Positions 43,151 through 51,662 of a DNA stretch of 59,587 bases are shown piece after piece. The position numbers were made by a program, and so were the translations under genes. Under the pieces are notes generated by a model. That model was not told where the DNA came from. It searched no databases and saw nothing but the letters and a program-made list of their open reading frames with translations. Within the stretch, counting starts at the first letter, position 1. Each line of letters opens with the position of its first letter. Source of the DNA: Mycobacterium colombiense (GTDB taxonomy: Bacteria > Actinomycetota > Actinomycetes > Mycobacteriales > Mycobacteriaceae); contig NZ_MBEI01000048.1 in assembly GCF_001953985.1 (NCBI RefSeq), forward strand, positions 1 through 59,587, given 5' to 3'.

Positions 43151-43783
43151 GTGTCGGAGGAAGACCTTAATGCGGCGTTTCTCGAATTGGTTGAGGGCGG
43201 CGGGTTCGACCGTATTCTGCGTACTTTGCGAAATCAGTGGGACCGGGTGCCACGCGAGACAATTTTAAACGCTGTTCGCGATGCAGCCACCGACGTAGTG
43301 CGCCGACATCGCGACGGCCAGGCCATTGATAACGTCGCCGCCCTAGTAACGACCATCGCGCGCCGCAAGCTCATCAAGATTTGGGACTCAATTCAGGAGG
43401 GCCGGGCCGCCGGATCCGCCCTTGAATTACAGGTTAAGCACCCCGAAGCCTGGCAACATGATGAGGAACGCATCGTCAGGGTGAAGCGTGCCGCCGATTA
43501 TGTGCGCACCCTCGTTCCCCAAGTCGATAACGAGAGATACCGCCGTACCCTCTACGAGATGCTTGACGCCGCTGAGCAAGGCAGGCAGCTGATGCCAAAA
43601 GAGCTCGCCGAGATCTTGGACTGCTCCCCTAACACGGCGAGTAAGCAGATGGAGCGAGCTCCTGCCCGCCTACTCCCGATTCTGAAGGAAGCCGGCTTCA
43701 ACACCGTCGGTGCACTGCTCCAAATACCGCCGCAGGCGACCGACAACTATTCGGACGATAACAAGGAGATCAAGAATGACTGA
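43151..43783 (+). CDS. Sigma-70-like regulator at head of restriction-type operon
   Basis: 210 residues. Residues about 35-85 (ETILNAVRDAATDVVRRHRDG, VAALVTTIARRKLIKIWDS) resemble sigma-70 region 2, as in ECF sigma factors. Residues about 130-175 (YRRTLYEMLDAAEQGRQLMPKE, LAEILDCSPNTASKQMERAP) form a region-4-like helix-turn-helix. It could be a dedicated sigma factor, or a sigma-derived DNA-binding protein controlling the operon. GTG 43151 is preceded by GGGAGGAGG at 43138-43146, an unusually strong ribosome site. The gene overlaps the ParB-like gene by eight bases. Codon use and base content are more A/T-rich than in the flanking mycobacterial genes. Confidence 0.7.
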   Translation: MSEEDLNAAFLELVEGGGFDRILRTLRNQWDRVPRETILNAVRDAATDVVRRHRDGQAIDNVAALVTTIARRKLIKIWDSIQEGRAAGSALELQVKHPEAWQHDEERIVRVKRAADYVRTLVPQVDNERYRRTLYEMLDAAEQGRQLMPKELAEILDCSPNTASKQMERAPARLLPILKEAGFNTVGALLQIPPQATDNYSDDNKEIKND

Positions 43784-45332
43784 TACGCCAACCGTAGACG
43801 ACCTGAAGGCCTTATTTGATGAGGTGCAAGTATTGTGCGACACCTTGGACGAAGACCTAGCCGACGAATTTGATGGCATTGAGGATCGGTTCAGCGACGA
43901 CGAGTTGCGTGAATTGCTGACCGCTGTTCTGGTCCTCATCCGATCTGGTGGGGAGCCTGCCAAGGCGGACCATGCCCAGATTGCCGACGACGTGCGTTCG
44001 GCCATCGACGCCGCAATCAAGAAGCGAAACCTGATGAAGGCAGAATGGGACGAATTTCCCGCGCCGTCGCCCGAAGAGGCGGGTCCGGCTGCCGGAACGG
44101 ATAGCGAGCGCACGCACCTAGGGCTTTACGGTTACGACGGATTCGACGTTCGTCCCGCACCGACGTCGACATTCCTTGGCCGCTCGATTCCACTAACGGA
44201 GGGATTCGCCAAAACTCAAGACATCGAGTTTTGGCAGGAGAACAAGCGTCTGCAGATCGACCTGAGGAACTTCCGCCGAACGGAGAATCGCGACCCGGAC
44301 CCCGAAGAGCTGAAGCGGATGCTCTGGCCGAAGGGGAGCACAGCGAAGGGCGACCCGTATGAAATTGGCGACTTGGCCGACGACATTGCCGCGCGTGGCG
44401 TTCACACTCCCCCAGTCATCGACTTTTGGGGCACGGCGTGGGACGGCAACAGGCGCCTTGCAGCGTGCCTCTACATTCTCGAGAGTGACGAGTACAACGA
44501 TGTACAGAAAGAGCGCGCCCGCCATATTCGTGTCTGGCAGACGGGCGAGCACGCTACCAAGGACCAAATCGATGCGATAGTCACGTCACTTAACTTCGGT
44601 AAAGAGCTGAAAAAGCCCTGGCCCGAATACGTTCGGGCCCGCGATGTGTACGACGCTTACATCGATCTACGCGATATCGAAGCCAGCCGACGTACGATCA
44701 CCGACCGCGACGAGACAAAGATCCGGCGTCGCGTTGCGGATAGGTTCGGCATTAAGACAGGGGACGTCACGCGCTACTGCAAGATGGTCACCTGGGCGAT
44801 CGAGTTCGAGGACTACCACCGCGAGCAGGAACGGAACGAGAACGAGATCGAGTCCCGGACGGCCGATTTGTTTCAGTACTTTTACGAACTTGACGCCGGC
44901 GTTGGGGACGACAAACTTGCGCATCGATTTGCCGGCGACGAGGCTTTTCGTGCCATCGTTTTCGACCTGCTCTTTGACGGGAAGATCAAGAACTTCTCCC
45001 AAGTGCGCGAGCTGCGCCGCGTCTACGACACTCCTGCGGCGCTCGACATCCTGAAGGAGGCCCATGCACAGCCGCACACGGCACTTGGGCGAAAGGCCGT
45101 GGACGACGCCGTCTTTCTTGCCAAGCAGAAGAGCCAGGAGAGTCGGCGGGCCGGCAAGGGTAGCGAGCTGGCGTCCATCGCCAAGTGGCTGCGAGAGGAT
45201 GTCACACTCTCGATACTTAGCAAGCTCGATGTGAATGTCCTGCGCGACTTCCGCGACGCCGCTCGAGCCGTAGACGGCATGATTACTAGCCTGGTTGACG
45301 CCGCTGCCGACGCGACCGTGGAGGCTTCGTAA
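43776..45332 (+). CDS. ParB/Srx-fold nuclease-like protein
   Basis: 518 residues from ATG 43776 (AAGGAG nine bases upstream). The first 110 residues are helical and acidic. A ParB/sulfiredoxin-like domain follows: LQIDLRNFRR near 160, IGDLADDIAARGVHTPPVIDF near 200-217, and the signature DGNRRLAACLYIL at 223-235. A HTH-like stretch follows (RRRVADRFGIKTGDVTRYCKM, about 317-337), then a long helical C-terminus. ParB-fold proteins bind DNA, hydrolyse CTP/ATP or act as nucleases. There is no parA partner here, so a role in chromosome partition is unlikely. The stop overlaps the helicase start by one base (TAATG). Confidence 0.75.
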   Translation: MTDTPTVDDLKALFDEVQVLCDTLDEDLADEFDGIEDRFSDDELRELLTAVLVLIRSGGEPAKADHAQIADDVRSAIDAAIKKRNLMKAEWDEFPAPSPEEAGPAAGTDSERTHLGLYGYDGFDVRPAPTSTFLGRSIPLTEGFAKTQDIEFWQENKRLQIDLRNFRRTENRDPDPEELKRMLWPKGSTAKGDPYEIGDLADDIAARGVHTPPVIDFWGTAWDGNRRLAACLYILESDEYNDVQKERARHIRVWQTGEHATKDQIDAIVTSLNFGKELKKPWPEYVRARDVYDAYIDLRDIEASRRTITDRDETKIRRRVADRFGIKTGDVTRYCKMVTWAIEFEDYHREQERNENEIESRTADLFQYFYELDAGVGDDKLAHRFAGDEAFRAIVFDLLFDGKIKNFSQVRELRRVYDTPAALDILKEAHAQPHTALGRKAVDDAVFLAKQKSQESRRAGKGSELASIAKWLREDVTLSILSKLDVNVLRDFRDAARAVDGMITSLVDAAADATVEAS

Positions 45333-47098
45333 TGACACTCGCGGATGTCGGCGCGGTCGGGACTTCACTGCGATTCTCACCACGTCGCGGCGCCGACACC
45401 GCTGGTCTGGTACGTCACTTGCGAAGCCGAGTCAGGCCAGGCCTGGTTCGCCGGGATGGTAGCGGAGTCTTGGTACCAGCGCGAGACCTGCTGTGGCTAT
45501 TAGATCCGAGCGAACAAGCTGCACTCGACGTGGCCTTGAACGCGGAGGCTGAACGCGCGCTCGAGGTACGGCGCCGGGCGTCCCAAGTGCATGACAGCTA
45601 TCGCCGGCACGTTTGCGCATTGCGTGACGGTGGTGTCGATGAAGCTCGAGCCGAATTACAGATGCATCCGACTTGTCAAGGACTCGAGCTTCTTGACGAC
45701 CACCAGATCGTCAACGTTGCGGCGATGACCGCTCCGGAGGGCTACGGGATGCTCCTGTTCGACGAGCAGGGCGCAGGCAAGACCGTATCAGTAATCTACG
45801 CGTTCGATCGCCTGGTCGAACTCAACGTGGTGGATCTAATGGTTGTCGTCGCCCCGAAGTCCATGGTCGGAGAGTGGGCAAACGCCATTGTTGAATTCAT
45901 GGGTGACCAGTATGGTGTCGCGATCGTCGAGGGTTCGGCGCCCGAGCGTTTGTTGCGCGCCGACTCTGGTACCGACGTGCTGGTGATGAACTATGAGGCA
46001 ATTCCGACCGTGCGCGACGTTCTCGTACGCCGGCTCCGGCGTCATCCGGATCGGGCGCTTCTTGTGGCTGATGAATCCTTCGCGGTCAAGAACCCCAATG
46101 CCCGTCGGACCAAGGAACTGGAGGGCATCCGCGATTGGTTCACGCGCGTCTGGCTGCTTTGTGGTACGCCAGCCCCAAACGCTGCCCACGACATCGTAGC
46201 CCAGGTAAGCCTTGTCGACTTTGGCGAGACCTTCGGAGGGTTGGACATCCCGAAGGACCGAGCACAAGCGCTGCCAGTCGTTCGCCAAGCGCTCGATACC
46301 CGCGCAATCTACTTGCGCAACCTGAAAGTCGATGTTCTGCCGGACTTACCCGAGCGCACGTTCACGCGCCTGACGATCCCCATGGCGCCAATTCAGGCCC
46401 AGCTCTATGACGCCGCATTGGGCACCCTCATTGCGGAGGTCGAGGCGCTCGATGACAAACAGTTTCTTAGGCAGCTTGGCACATATTTGGCTCGTCGGAT
46501 GGCGCTGCTGCGCATCACCTCCAACCCCGCCGGGGTCTTCGACAGCTACGACGAACTGCCGGGTAAGCTTGGCGCGCTCGATGACCTTATCGGCCGGCTG
46601 GTTGATGAGGACGGCGAAAAGGTGGTGGTCTGGTCGTGCTTCACTTACTCGCTTAACGCCATCGTGGAGCGCTTCGGACGCTTCGGCACTGTCCGCTATG
46701 ACGGTTCGAGCTCAATTGACGAGCGCCGCGCTGCTGTGCGGCGCTTCCAGAACGACCCAGATACTCGCATCTTCGTGGCCAATGCCGCCGCCGGAGGTGC
46801 AGGCTTGACTCTCCACGCGGCCCGCTATGCCATCTACGAGTCATTCACTAACCAGGCGGCGCAGTACCTTCAGAGCCTCGACCGGATCCACAGACGCGGC
46901 CAAACACGCGAAGTGGAGTATTTCGTTTTGGTTGCGGAGAACACCATCGAATCCATGGAGTTCGACGGCCTCGTAGGCAAAGAGGAGCGTGCTCGTGATC
47001 TCCTGGGTGACGCAATCCCGGAGCCGATCACCCGTACACAGTTCCTACAGGATCTGCAGGCAAACCGGCGGTGCGCGCCTGCCAGCGTGAATCGATGA
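45332..47098 (+). CDS. SNF2-family DNA helicase/translocase
   Basis: 588 residues. Motif I is LLFDEQGAGKT (residues 141-151), motif Ia is VVVAPKSMVGEW (171-182), and motif II is LLVADESF (243-250, DESF in place of DEAH). Motif III is LLCGTPAPN (275-283), and motifs V-VI are AAAGGAGLTLHAARYAIYES followed by QYLQSLDRIHRRGQ. The arginine fingers are in that last segment. These are the features of the SNF2/RapA branch that translocates on duplex DNA. The N-terminal 125 residues are family-specific. Its helicase core would drive DNA scanning or remodelling for the linked nuclease. The stop overlaps the nuclease start (ATGA). Confidence 0.9.
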   Translation: MTLADVGAVGTSLRFSPRRGADTAGLVRHLRSRVRPGLVRRDGSGVLVPARDLLWLLDPSEQAALDVALNAEAERALEVRRRASQVHDSYRRHVCALRDGGVDEARAELQMHPTCQGLELLDDHQIVNVAAMTAPEGYGMLLFDEQGAGKTVSVIYAFDRLVELNVVDLMVVVAPKSMVGEWANAIVEFMGDQYGVAIVEGSAPERLLRADSGTDVLVMNYEAIPTVRDVLVRRLRRHPDRALLVADESFAVKNPNARRTKELEGIRDWFTRVWLLCGTPAPNAAHDIVAQVSLVDFGETFGGLDIPKDRAQALPVVRQALDTRAIYLRNLKVDVLPDLPERTFTRLTIPMAPIQAQLYDAALGTLIAEVEALDDKQFLRQLGTYLARRMALLRITSNPAGVFDSYDELPGKLGALDDLIGRLVDEDGEKVVVWSCFTYSLNAIVERFGRFGTVRYDGSSSIDERRAAVRRFQNDPDTRIFVANAAAGGAGLTLHAARYAIYESFTNQAAQYLQSLDRIHRRGQTREVEYFVLVAENTIESMEFDGLVGKEERARDLLGDAIPEPITRTQFLQDLQANRRCAPASVNR

Positions 47099-47538
47099 CG
47101 ACGTCATTGGTCCGGCAGGGCGGGCCAACCGAGATACACGAACATCGGGCAGCCACCCTCTCAGCGATGGCAATGCTTTCCGGTTACACAACCGCGATCG
47201 CGACACTGCCCGACAGGTCGCGTCCGGACGTACTGCAGCTCCGTCCGACGGACAGAAGTTTGTTCATCGGCGATGCGAAAGCCACGGAGACACCCGGCAA
47301 TAAAGAAACTTTCTGCCGGCTAGGTCGCTATGCAACCTTCCTAGAGGACTGGATAGGGGCGGGTGGCTCCGGAATCATTGCATTGGCCGTAGCGGGCATC
47401 GATGCCTTCGACTGGCTAAGGGTGCTACGGGATCTGTGTCTTCAACCGGCTGGCGGTAACCGGGTGCAGGGCCGAATCTATCGTGTCGATATCGCGACGA
47501 CCGTCGTATCGCACCTCTTCACCGGGAAAATTGCCTAG
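47095..47538 (+). CDS. Candidate PD-(D/E)XK nuclease
   Basis: 147 residues from ATG 47095. The restriction-nuclease core is visible: an early helix with acidic residues (EIHEH, 13-17), then RPDVLQL (Pro44-Asp45), a strand and GDAKATE with Asp60-Ala-Lys62, that is, PD-x14-DxK. A helix with aromatic residues follows (RLGRYATFLEDW). No methyltransferase or helicase domain is present. The likely role is the DNA-cutting subunit of the neighbouring methyltransferase/helicase system. The family assignment is from the motif only. 38 bases separate it from the methyltransferase gene. Confidence 0.65.
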   Translation: MTTSLVRQGGPTEIHEHRAATLSAMAMLSGYTTAIATLPDRSRPDVLQLRPTDRSLFIGDAKATETPGNKETFCRLGRYATFLEDWIGAGGSGIIALAVAGIDAFDWLRVLRDLCLQPAGGNRVQGRIYRVDIATTVVSHLFTGKIA

Positions 47539-47576
47539 AAACTGATCGAGGCTCGACCGGCTCGTCGGCTCGACGA

Positions 47577-49286
47577 ATGTCGGTACCGTGCCGTACGGTC
47601 CGAATCGTGGCAAGGCGATCAGCAATACCCTTACGTGCAATTGACTTGTACTGCGGTGCAGGCGGTCTCACTGAGGGCTTCCGAAATGCTGGATATGAGG
47701 TCGGATTCGCTCTCGACTGGGACCCGGACTCGTGCGAGACGTACAAGAAGAACCACCCAGCCACATATGTCGCCAACGCCCCCATCACCGACTACACGCC
47801 GAAACAGATTGAGATGCTCGCGGGCGGCCCGGTGGATGTCGTGCTCGGCGGGCCAAGCTGCCAATCGTTCAGCACGGCTGGACGGCGGACGCGGTGGGTC
47901 GGCGAAGGTGACGCACGAAACGACCTCTGGGAGCATATGTTTGAAATCGTTCGTTACCTCAAACCTAAAGCCTTCCTCATGGAAAACGTGCCAGGATTGC
48001 TCTACTTCAAGTCCGGGTCGTTCGGAGAGAAGATCCTCAGGCGCTTCTCCGAGGAGGGGTACACCGTCCGCAAAGAGATACTGCTCGCCGCCGACTGGGG
48101 TGTCCCTCAGCGTCGCCGCCGCCTCTTCCTAGTTGGCATCCGCGGCACCACGGGGTTCAAATTTCCCGAGCCCACACATCTTGGAGGCTGGCGTCGCGAC
48201 AGCCTCGAGCTATGGGAGCAGAAGCGCCAGGAGCGCGGTCTGTTGGAGCACCTGACAGTCTGGGACGCGATCGGTGACCTACCGAGGCTAGACGCCAGTC
48301 AAGGGCCCACGAATAAGTATGCTTTGAAGGCGAATGAGGCTACATCGATAGCTCTCACACTGCGCAAGGGCTCGCGCAGCCTTCGTGACCACGAGGTCTC
48401 CGCCATGTCTCCGGAAACTCGCCGGCTAATCCGCTATGTTCCTGCGGGGGGAACCTGGCGCGATATTCCACCACACCAGCTACCTGAGCGTTATTGGGGC
48501 ATGCGACGGACGGACAGCACCAACCTACTCGGACGCCTCGACGCCAGCTTGCCCGCATACACGATCACAACGCAGTACAACAACGTCACTACGGGCTGCT
48601 TCACGCATCCCATCGAGGACCGCTCCCTGTCTGTTCGCGAGGGTGCTCGCATCCAGACGTTCCGTGACACATACGAGTTCATAGGCTCGCTGCACTCGCG
48701 CTGCCGCCAGATCGGCAACGCTGTCCCGCCTTTGCTCGCCCAGGTGTTAGCACATGCCATCGCCGTCCAGATCGGGGACCAACAAGCGGCTGAGGTGCAC
48801 CCGGCCCCGCTGCCGCCGGTGCGCGGCGCGTGGGTGAACCACCCAGGTACCGCAGATCAAGTCACCCAAGCACGCAAGCGGCGCGAAGCTCGTCAGGACA
48901 CGCTGGCCTCCCGCCTGGTGCAGGCCGAACTAATCACCAGCAAGATACCGTTCACGGTCACTGGAAAGGGATACAGTGTACCACGCGAGGGCGACATTCT
49001 CATTGAAAATTCCAAGATTGTGGCGATGGTGAACAGCTGCTTCTGGAACGGCTGCGCAGACCACACCAAGGAAACCAAGTCGCGTACGAAGTGGTGGGCC
49101 CTCAAAATTATCGAGAACCAAAAGCGCGACGCTCAGACCAAGGCGTACTGGGAGCGCAAAGGGTGGGATGTCGCTGTCTTCTGGGAGCACGAGCATCCGG
49201 ATGACGTCGTCCGTCATCTACAAGAATTGGTCGACGCTAAGTCGCAGGCGGAAGGCGGCGGGTCGGTAACCCTGGCAGCGAACTAG
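47577..49286 (+). CDS. C5-cytosine DNA methyltransferase fused to degenerate Vsr-like domain
   Basis: 569 residues. It has the m5C-methyltransferase motifs: I DLYCGAGG (23-30), IV GGPSCQSFS with Cys95 as the nucleophile, VI ENVPG (136-140), VIII QRRRRLFLVG (178-187), and X RQIGNAVPPLLAQVLAHA in the last part of the catalytic domain. A C-terminal extension (about 450-555) aligns to Vsr endonuclease: GDILIENSKIVAMV then SCFWNGC, a KIIENQKRD helix, and WERKGWDVAVFWEHE. The Vsr Asp51 position is kept (Asp473), but the CFWH histidine is Asn491, so mismatch nicking may be lost. ATG 47577 is the annotated start; GTG 47607 is possible. Confidence 0.9.
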   Translation: MSVPCRTVRIVARRSAIPLRAIDLYCGAGGLTEGFRNAGYEVGFALDWDPDSCETYKKNHPATYVANAPITDYTPKQIEMLAGGPVDVVLGGPSCQSFSTAGRRTRWVGEGDARNDLWEHMFEIVRYLKPKAFLMENVPGLLYFKSGSFGEKILRRFSEEGYTVRKEILLAADWGVPQRRRRLFLVGIRGTTGFKFPEPTHLGGWRRDSLELWEQKRQERGLLEHLTVWDAIGDLPRLDASQGPTNKYALKANEATSIALTLRKGSRSLRDHEVSAMSPETRRLIRYVPAGGTWRDIPPHQLPERYWGMRRTDSTNLLGRLDASLPAYTITTQYNNVTTGCFTHPIEDRSLSVREGARIQTFRDTYEFIGSLHSRCRQIGNAVPPLLAQVLAHAIAVQIGDQQAAEVHPAPLPPVRGAWVNHPGTADQVTQARKRREARQDTLASRLVQAELITSKIPFTVTGKGYSVPREGDILIENSKIVAMVNSCFWNGCADHTKETKSRTKWWALKIIENQKRDAQTKAYWERKGWDVAVFWEHEHPDDVVRHLQELVDAKSQAEGGGSVTLAAN

Positions 49287-49714
49287 AAGCGAGCACGGCC
49301 TCGTGCAACCGCTTCGATGGCGTTCGCCACTGACGCCGGGTCCAGGTGCGCCCAATATCGAAGAACCCGCCAACCCAGCGCTTCAAGCTGCGTCGTGGTG
49401 TCTATGTCACGAGCCGCATTTCGTGCAATCTTCTGCTCCCAGAACGGTGCGTTCGTCTTGAACACGCGGGTACCGTGCTCAGGACATCCATGCCAGAAAC
49501 AACCGTCGATGAAAACGGCGATTCTCTGGCGGGTGAAAACGATGTCCGCGCGACGACGAATCCCAGGGGCAGGCCGCATGTCCACCCGATAGCGGAGACC
49601 GCGGGCGTGCAAGATCCGCCGGACAGCGATTTCGGGCGTAGTATCTCGCGACCGGTTCGATTGCATGATCTGTCGTCGAATTGGCGACGACGCCCACGAT
49701 TCTTCATGACCCAC
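49283..49714 (-). CDS. Vsr-type very-short-patch DNA mismatch endonuclease
   Basis: 143 residues. The N-terminus has the Vsr start SNRSRDTTPEIAVRRILHARGLRYRV. The core is RRRADIVFTRQRIAVFIDGCFWHGCPEH, with Asp57 (Vsr Asp51), His75 (Vsr His69) and the CPEH zinc-site residues kept. The end ALGWRVLRYWAHLDP is standard. Vsr nicks next to T in T:G mismatches produced by deamination of 5-methylcytosine, so it suits the convergent methyltransferase. The stop codons of both genes share the four bases CTAG at 49283-49286. An internal start at 49666 (MQSNRSRD) is equally possible. It is on the opposite strand, so it has its own promoter in the 76 bases before the VOC gene. Confidence 0.9.
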   Translation of the reverse strand: MGHEESWASSPIRRQIMQSNRSRDTTPEIAVRRILHARGLRYRVDMRPAPGIRRRADIVFTRQRIAVFIDGCFWHGCPEHGTRVFKTNAPFWEQKIARNAARDIDTTTQLEALGWRVLRYWAHLDPASVANAIEAVARGRARF

Positions 49715-49789
49715 ATGACCACGGTGCCAGTCGAGGCGCTTCCATCCAAACGAGCGTCAACTCTGGCAAGAGCACGAAACGAACCTGAC

Positions 49790-50242
49790 CTAAGGCCGCG
49801 CCGGCAACGCAGACAACCACCCATCCGAAAGCAACTCCAAAAGTTGCCCATCCGGATCGCGGATCATCGCCATCGCCTCACCCACACTCCCGTCGACCAC
49901 CGCTCCCCCGAACTCCGCAACCCGAGCCAGCACGCCGGGAAGGTCGGACACCGAGAACGAAATGTGCGTCAGCCCGATCTGATCCATCACCCGCTCCGAG
50001 CCGGCGTGAACCTGACGCTTCGAGTAGTCCATGAGCTCGAGCACCAACCCGTCCCGCACCAAGTACGTCGCATGCACCCCGAGCGGCTCGGGCAGCCCCA
50101 CCAGCTGGGAGGTCGGGCCGTCGGGCGGGTCGAGTTCCCACCAGAATTGGAACCCCAGCAGGCCCTCGTAGAAGCGGCGCGACCGCTCGCGGTCCGCGAC
50201 GCATAACCCAACGTGATTGAAAACCGTCCGATGGCTCGTCAT
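49790..50242 (-). CDS. VOC/glyoxalase-fold protein
   Basis: 150 residues with two beta-alpha-beta-beta-beta repeats: NHVGLCVADRERSRRFYEGLLGF, then THISFSVSDLPGVLARVAEFGG. Possible metal ligands are His in FNHVGL, His in LTHIS and Glu in LLELLSDG. Members include glyoxalase I, ring-cleaving dioxygenases and methylmalonyl-CoA epimerase; the substrate is unknown. The start at 50242 is preferred to 50284 by alignment to the domain start. It marks the return to normal GC-rich mycobacterial sequence after the island. Confidence 0.8.
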   Translation of the reverse strand: MTSHRTVFNHVGLCVADRERSRRFYEGLLGFQFWWELDPPDGPTSQLVGLPEPLGVHATYLVRDGLVLELMDYSKRQVHAGSERVMDQIGLTHISFSVSDLPGVLARVAEFGGAVVDGSVGEAMAMIRDPDGQLLELLSDGWLSALPARP

Positions 50243-50389
50243 GACGACCTTTCCGCAGCAAATCGGGCCCAAGCGGCCATCCAACCCACTTCCAAACCGC
50301 TTCCACCACGCAGCTCAAACGCGCAATAATGCAAAGATAATAAGCGCACCGCCGAATAAGCAGATCACCTTCCGTTGGAGGGCTTTTCG

Positions 50390-51658
50390 ATGGCCACACG
50401 TCCGAACGTCAGCGCAGACGCGATCGTTGACTTCGACCATCATTCCGATGCTTTCAATCTCAACGAGCTGGCCGTCAACGCCGACCTGCGGCAGCGATGT
50501 CCGGTGGCGTGGAACGAGAACTACGGCGGGTTCTGGTTCCTCAGCAGCTACGACGCCGTCAGCCAAACCGCCCGCAACGGCGGCACTTTCGCCCACAAAT
50601 ACGAGCCGAACGCCGCAGACGGCGTCGACTATCAGGGCGAGATGGGCGTCCCCCGCCCCGACGGCCAGCCGGCCCTGGGCATCGGCGAGGTCGACGGGCC
50701 CTACCACCAAGCGTTACGGCACGCGCTGGCGCCGTTCTTCTCCCCCGGCGCCGTCGAGAAACTCAAGCCGTTCATGGAGCAATCCGCGCATTGGTTCCTC
50801 GACCAGCACATCACCAAAGGGCACATGGACCTGGTGCTCGACTACGCCAGCCCGGTCCCGGCCATCCTGACCATGAAGCTGATGGGCCTGCCCTACGACA
50901 ACTGGCACCTGTACGCCAACCTCTTTCACTCGGTCATGGCCGTCCCCCAGGACAGCGACGAGTACGCGAACGCGATCGCCAAAGTGCCCGCCATGATGGA
51001 AGAGGTCCTCGAGTTCGCCGCGAACCGACGAGCCGATGCCCGAGAAGACTTGACCAGCTTCCTTATTCAGTTCGAATTCGACGGCCAGCGCCTCACCGAC
51101 GAGCAGCTGCTCAACATCCTGTGGAACCTCATCGGCGGCGGCGTCGACACCACCACCTCCCAGACCGCGCTGACCCTGCTGCATTTGGGCACCCATCCGG
51201 CAATCAGGCAGCAACTCATCGAGCGCCCCGAGCTCTACCGCACCGCCACCGACGAATTCCTGCGCTACTTCTCGGTCAACCAAACTCTCAGTCGCACAGT
51301 CACTCACGACGTCGTCCTCGCCGGTCAACGCCTCCGCAAGAACGACAAAGTCGTCATCAGCTGGCTGTCGGCCAACCACGACGAAAACGAGTTCGACCGC
51401 CCCGACGAGATCATCCTCGACCGCGCACCCAACCGCCACGTCGCCTTCGGACTCGGCCCACACCGCTGCATCGGATCGCACCTGGCCCGGTCGATGTCCG
51501 GCGTGCTGGTCAAGGCCGTCCTCGACCGCCTCCCCGACTACCAAGTCGACGTGGAAAACGTCCACCAATACCTGGGCAACCCGAGCATGACCGGCCTGGG
51601 CAGGCTCCCGGTCACCTTCACACCGGGGATCATCCGGGAAACGTCACGTCCGTGGTGA
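50390..51658 (+). CDS. Cytochrome P450
   Basis: 422 residues. The I-helix is LIGGGVDTTTSQ (acid present), the ExxR motif region is DEFLRYF (E-x-x-R shifted to EFLR), and the heme loop is FGLGPHRCIG with the cysteine at residue 360. ATG 50390 has TTGGAGGG upstream. The family is not identified; it resembles other bacterial class I P450s of mycobacteria. It is isolated from any ferredoxin gene. It is followed after four bases by a convergent TetR gene. Confidence 0.88.
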   Translation: MATRPNVSADAIVDFDHHSDAFNLNELAVNADLRQRCPVAWNENYGGFWFLSSYDAVSQTARNGGTFAHKYEPNAADGVDYQGEMGVPRPDGQPALGIGEVDGPYHQALRHALAPFFSPGAVEKLKPFMEQSAHWFLDQHITKGHMDLVLDYASPVPAILTMKLMGLPYDNWHLYANLFHSVMAVPQDSDEYANAIAKVPAMMEEVLEFAANRRADAREDLTSFLIQFEFDGQRLTDEQLLNILWNLIGGGVDTTTSQTALTLLHLGTHPAIRQQLIERPELYRTATDEFLRYFSVNQTLSRTVTHDVVLAGQRLRKNDKVVISWLSANHDENEFDRPDEIILDRAPNRHVAFGLGPHRCIGSHLARSMSGVLVKAVLDRLPDYQVDVENVHQYLGNPSMTGLGRLPVTFTPGIIRETSRPW

Positions 51659-51662
51659 TCGC

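Noticed and set aside
40431..49790. Phage origin of the island
   Set aside because: No integrase, capsid, portal, terminase or lysis gene is present. The genes are of restriction/defence type.
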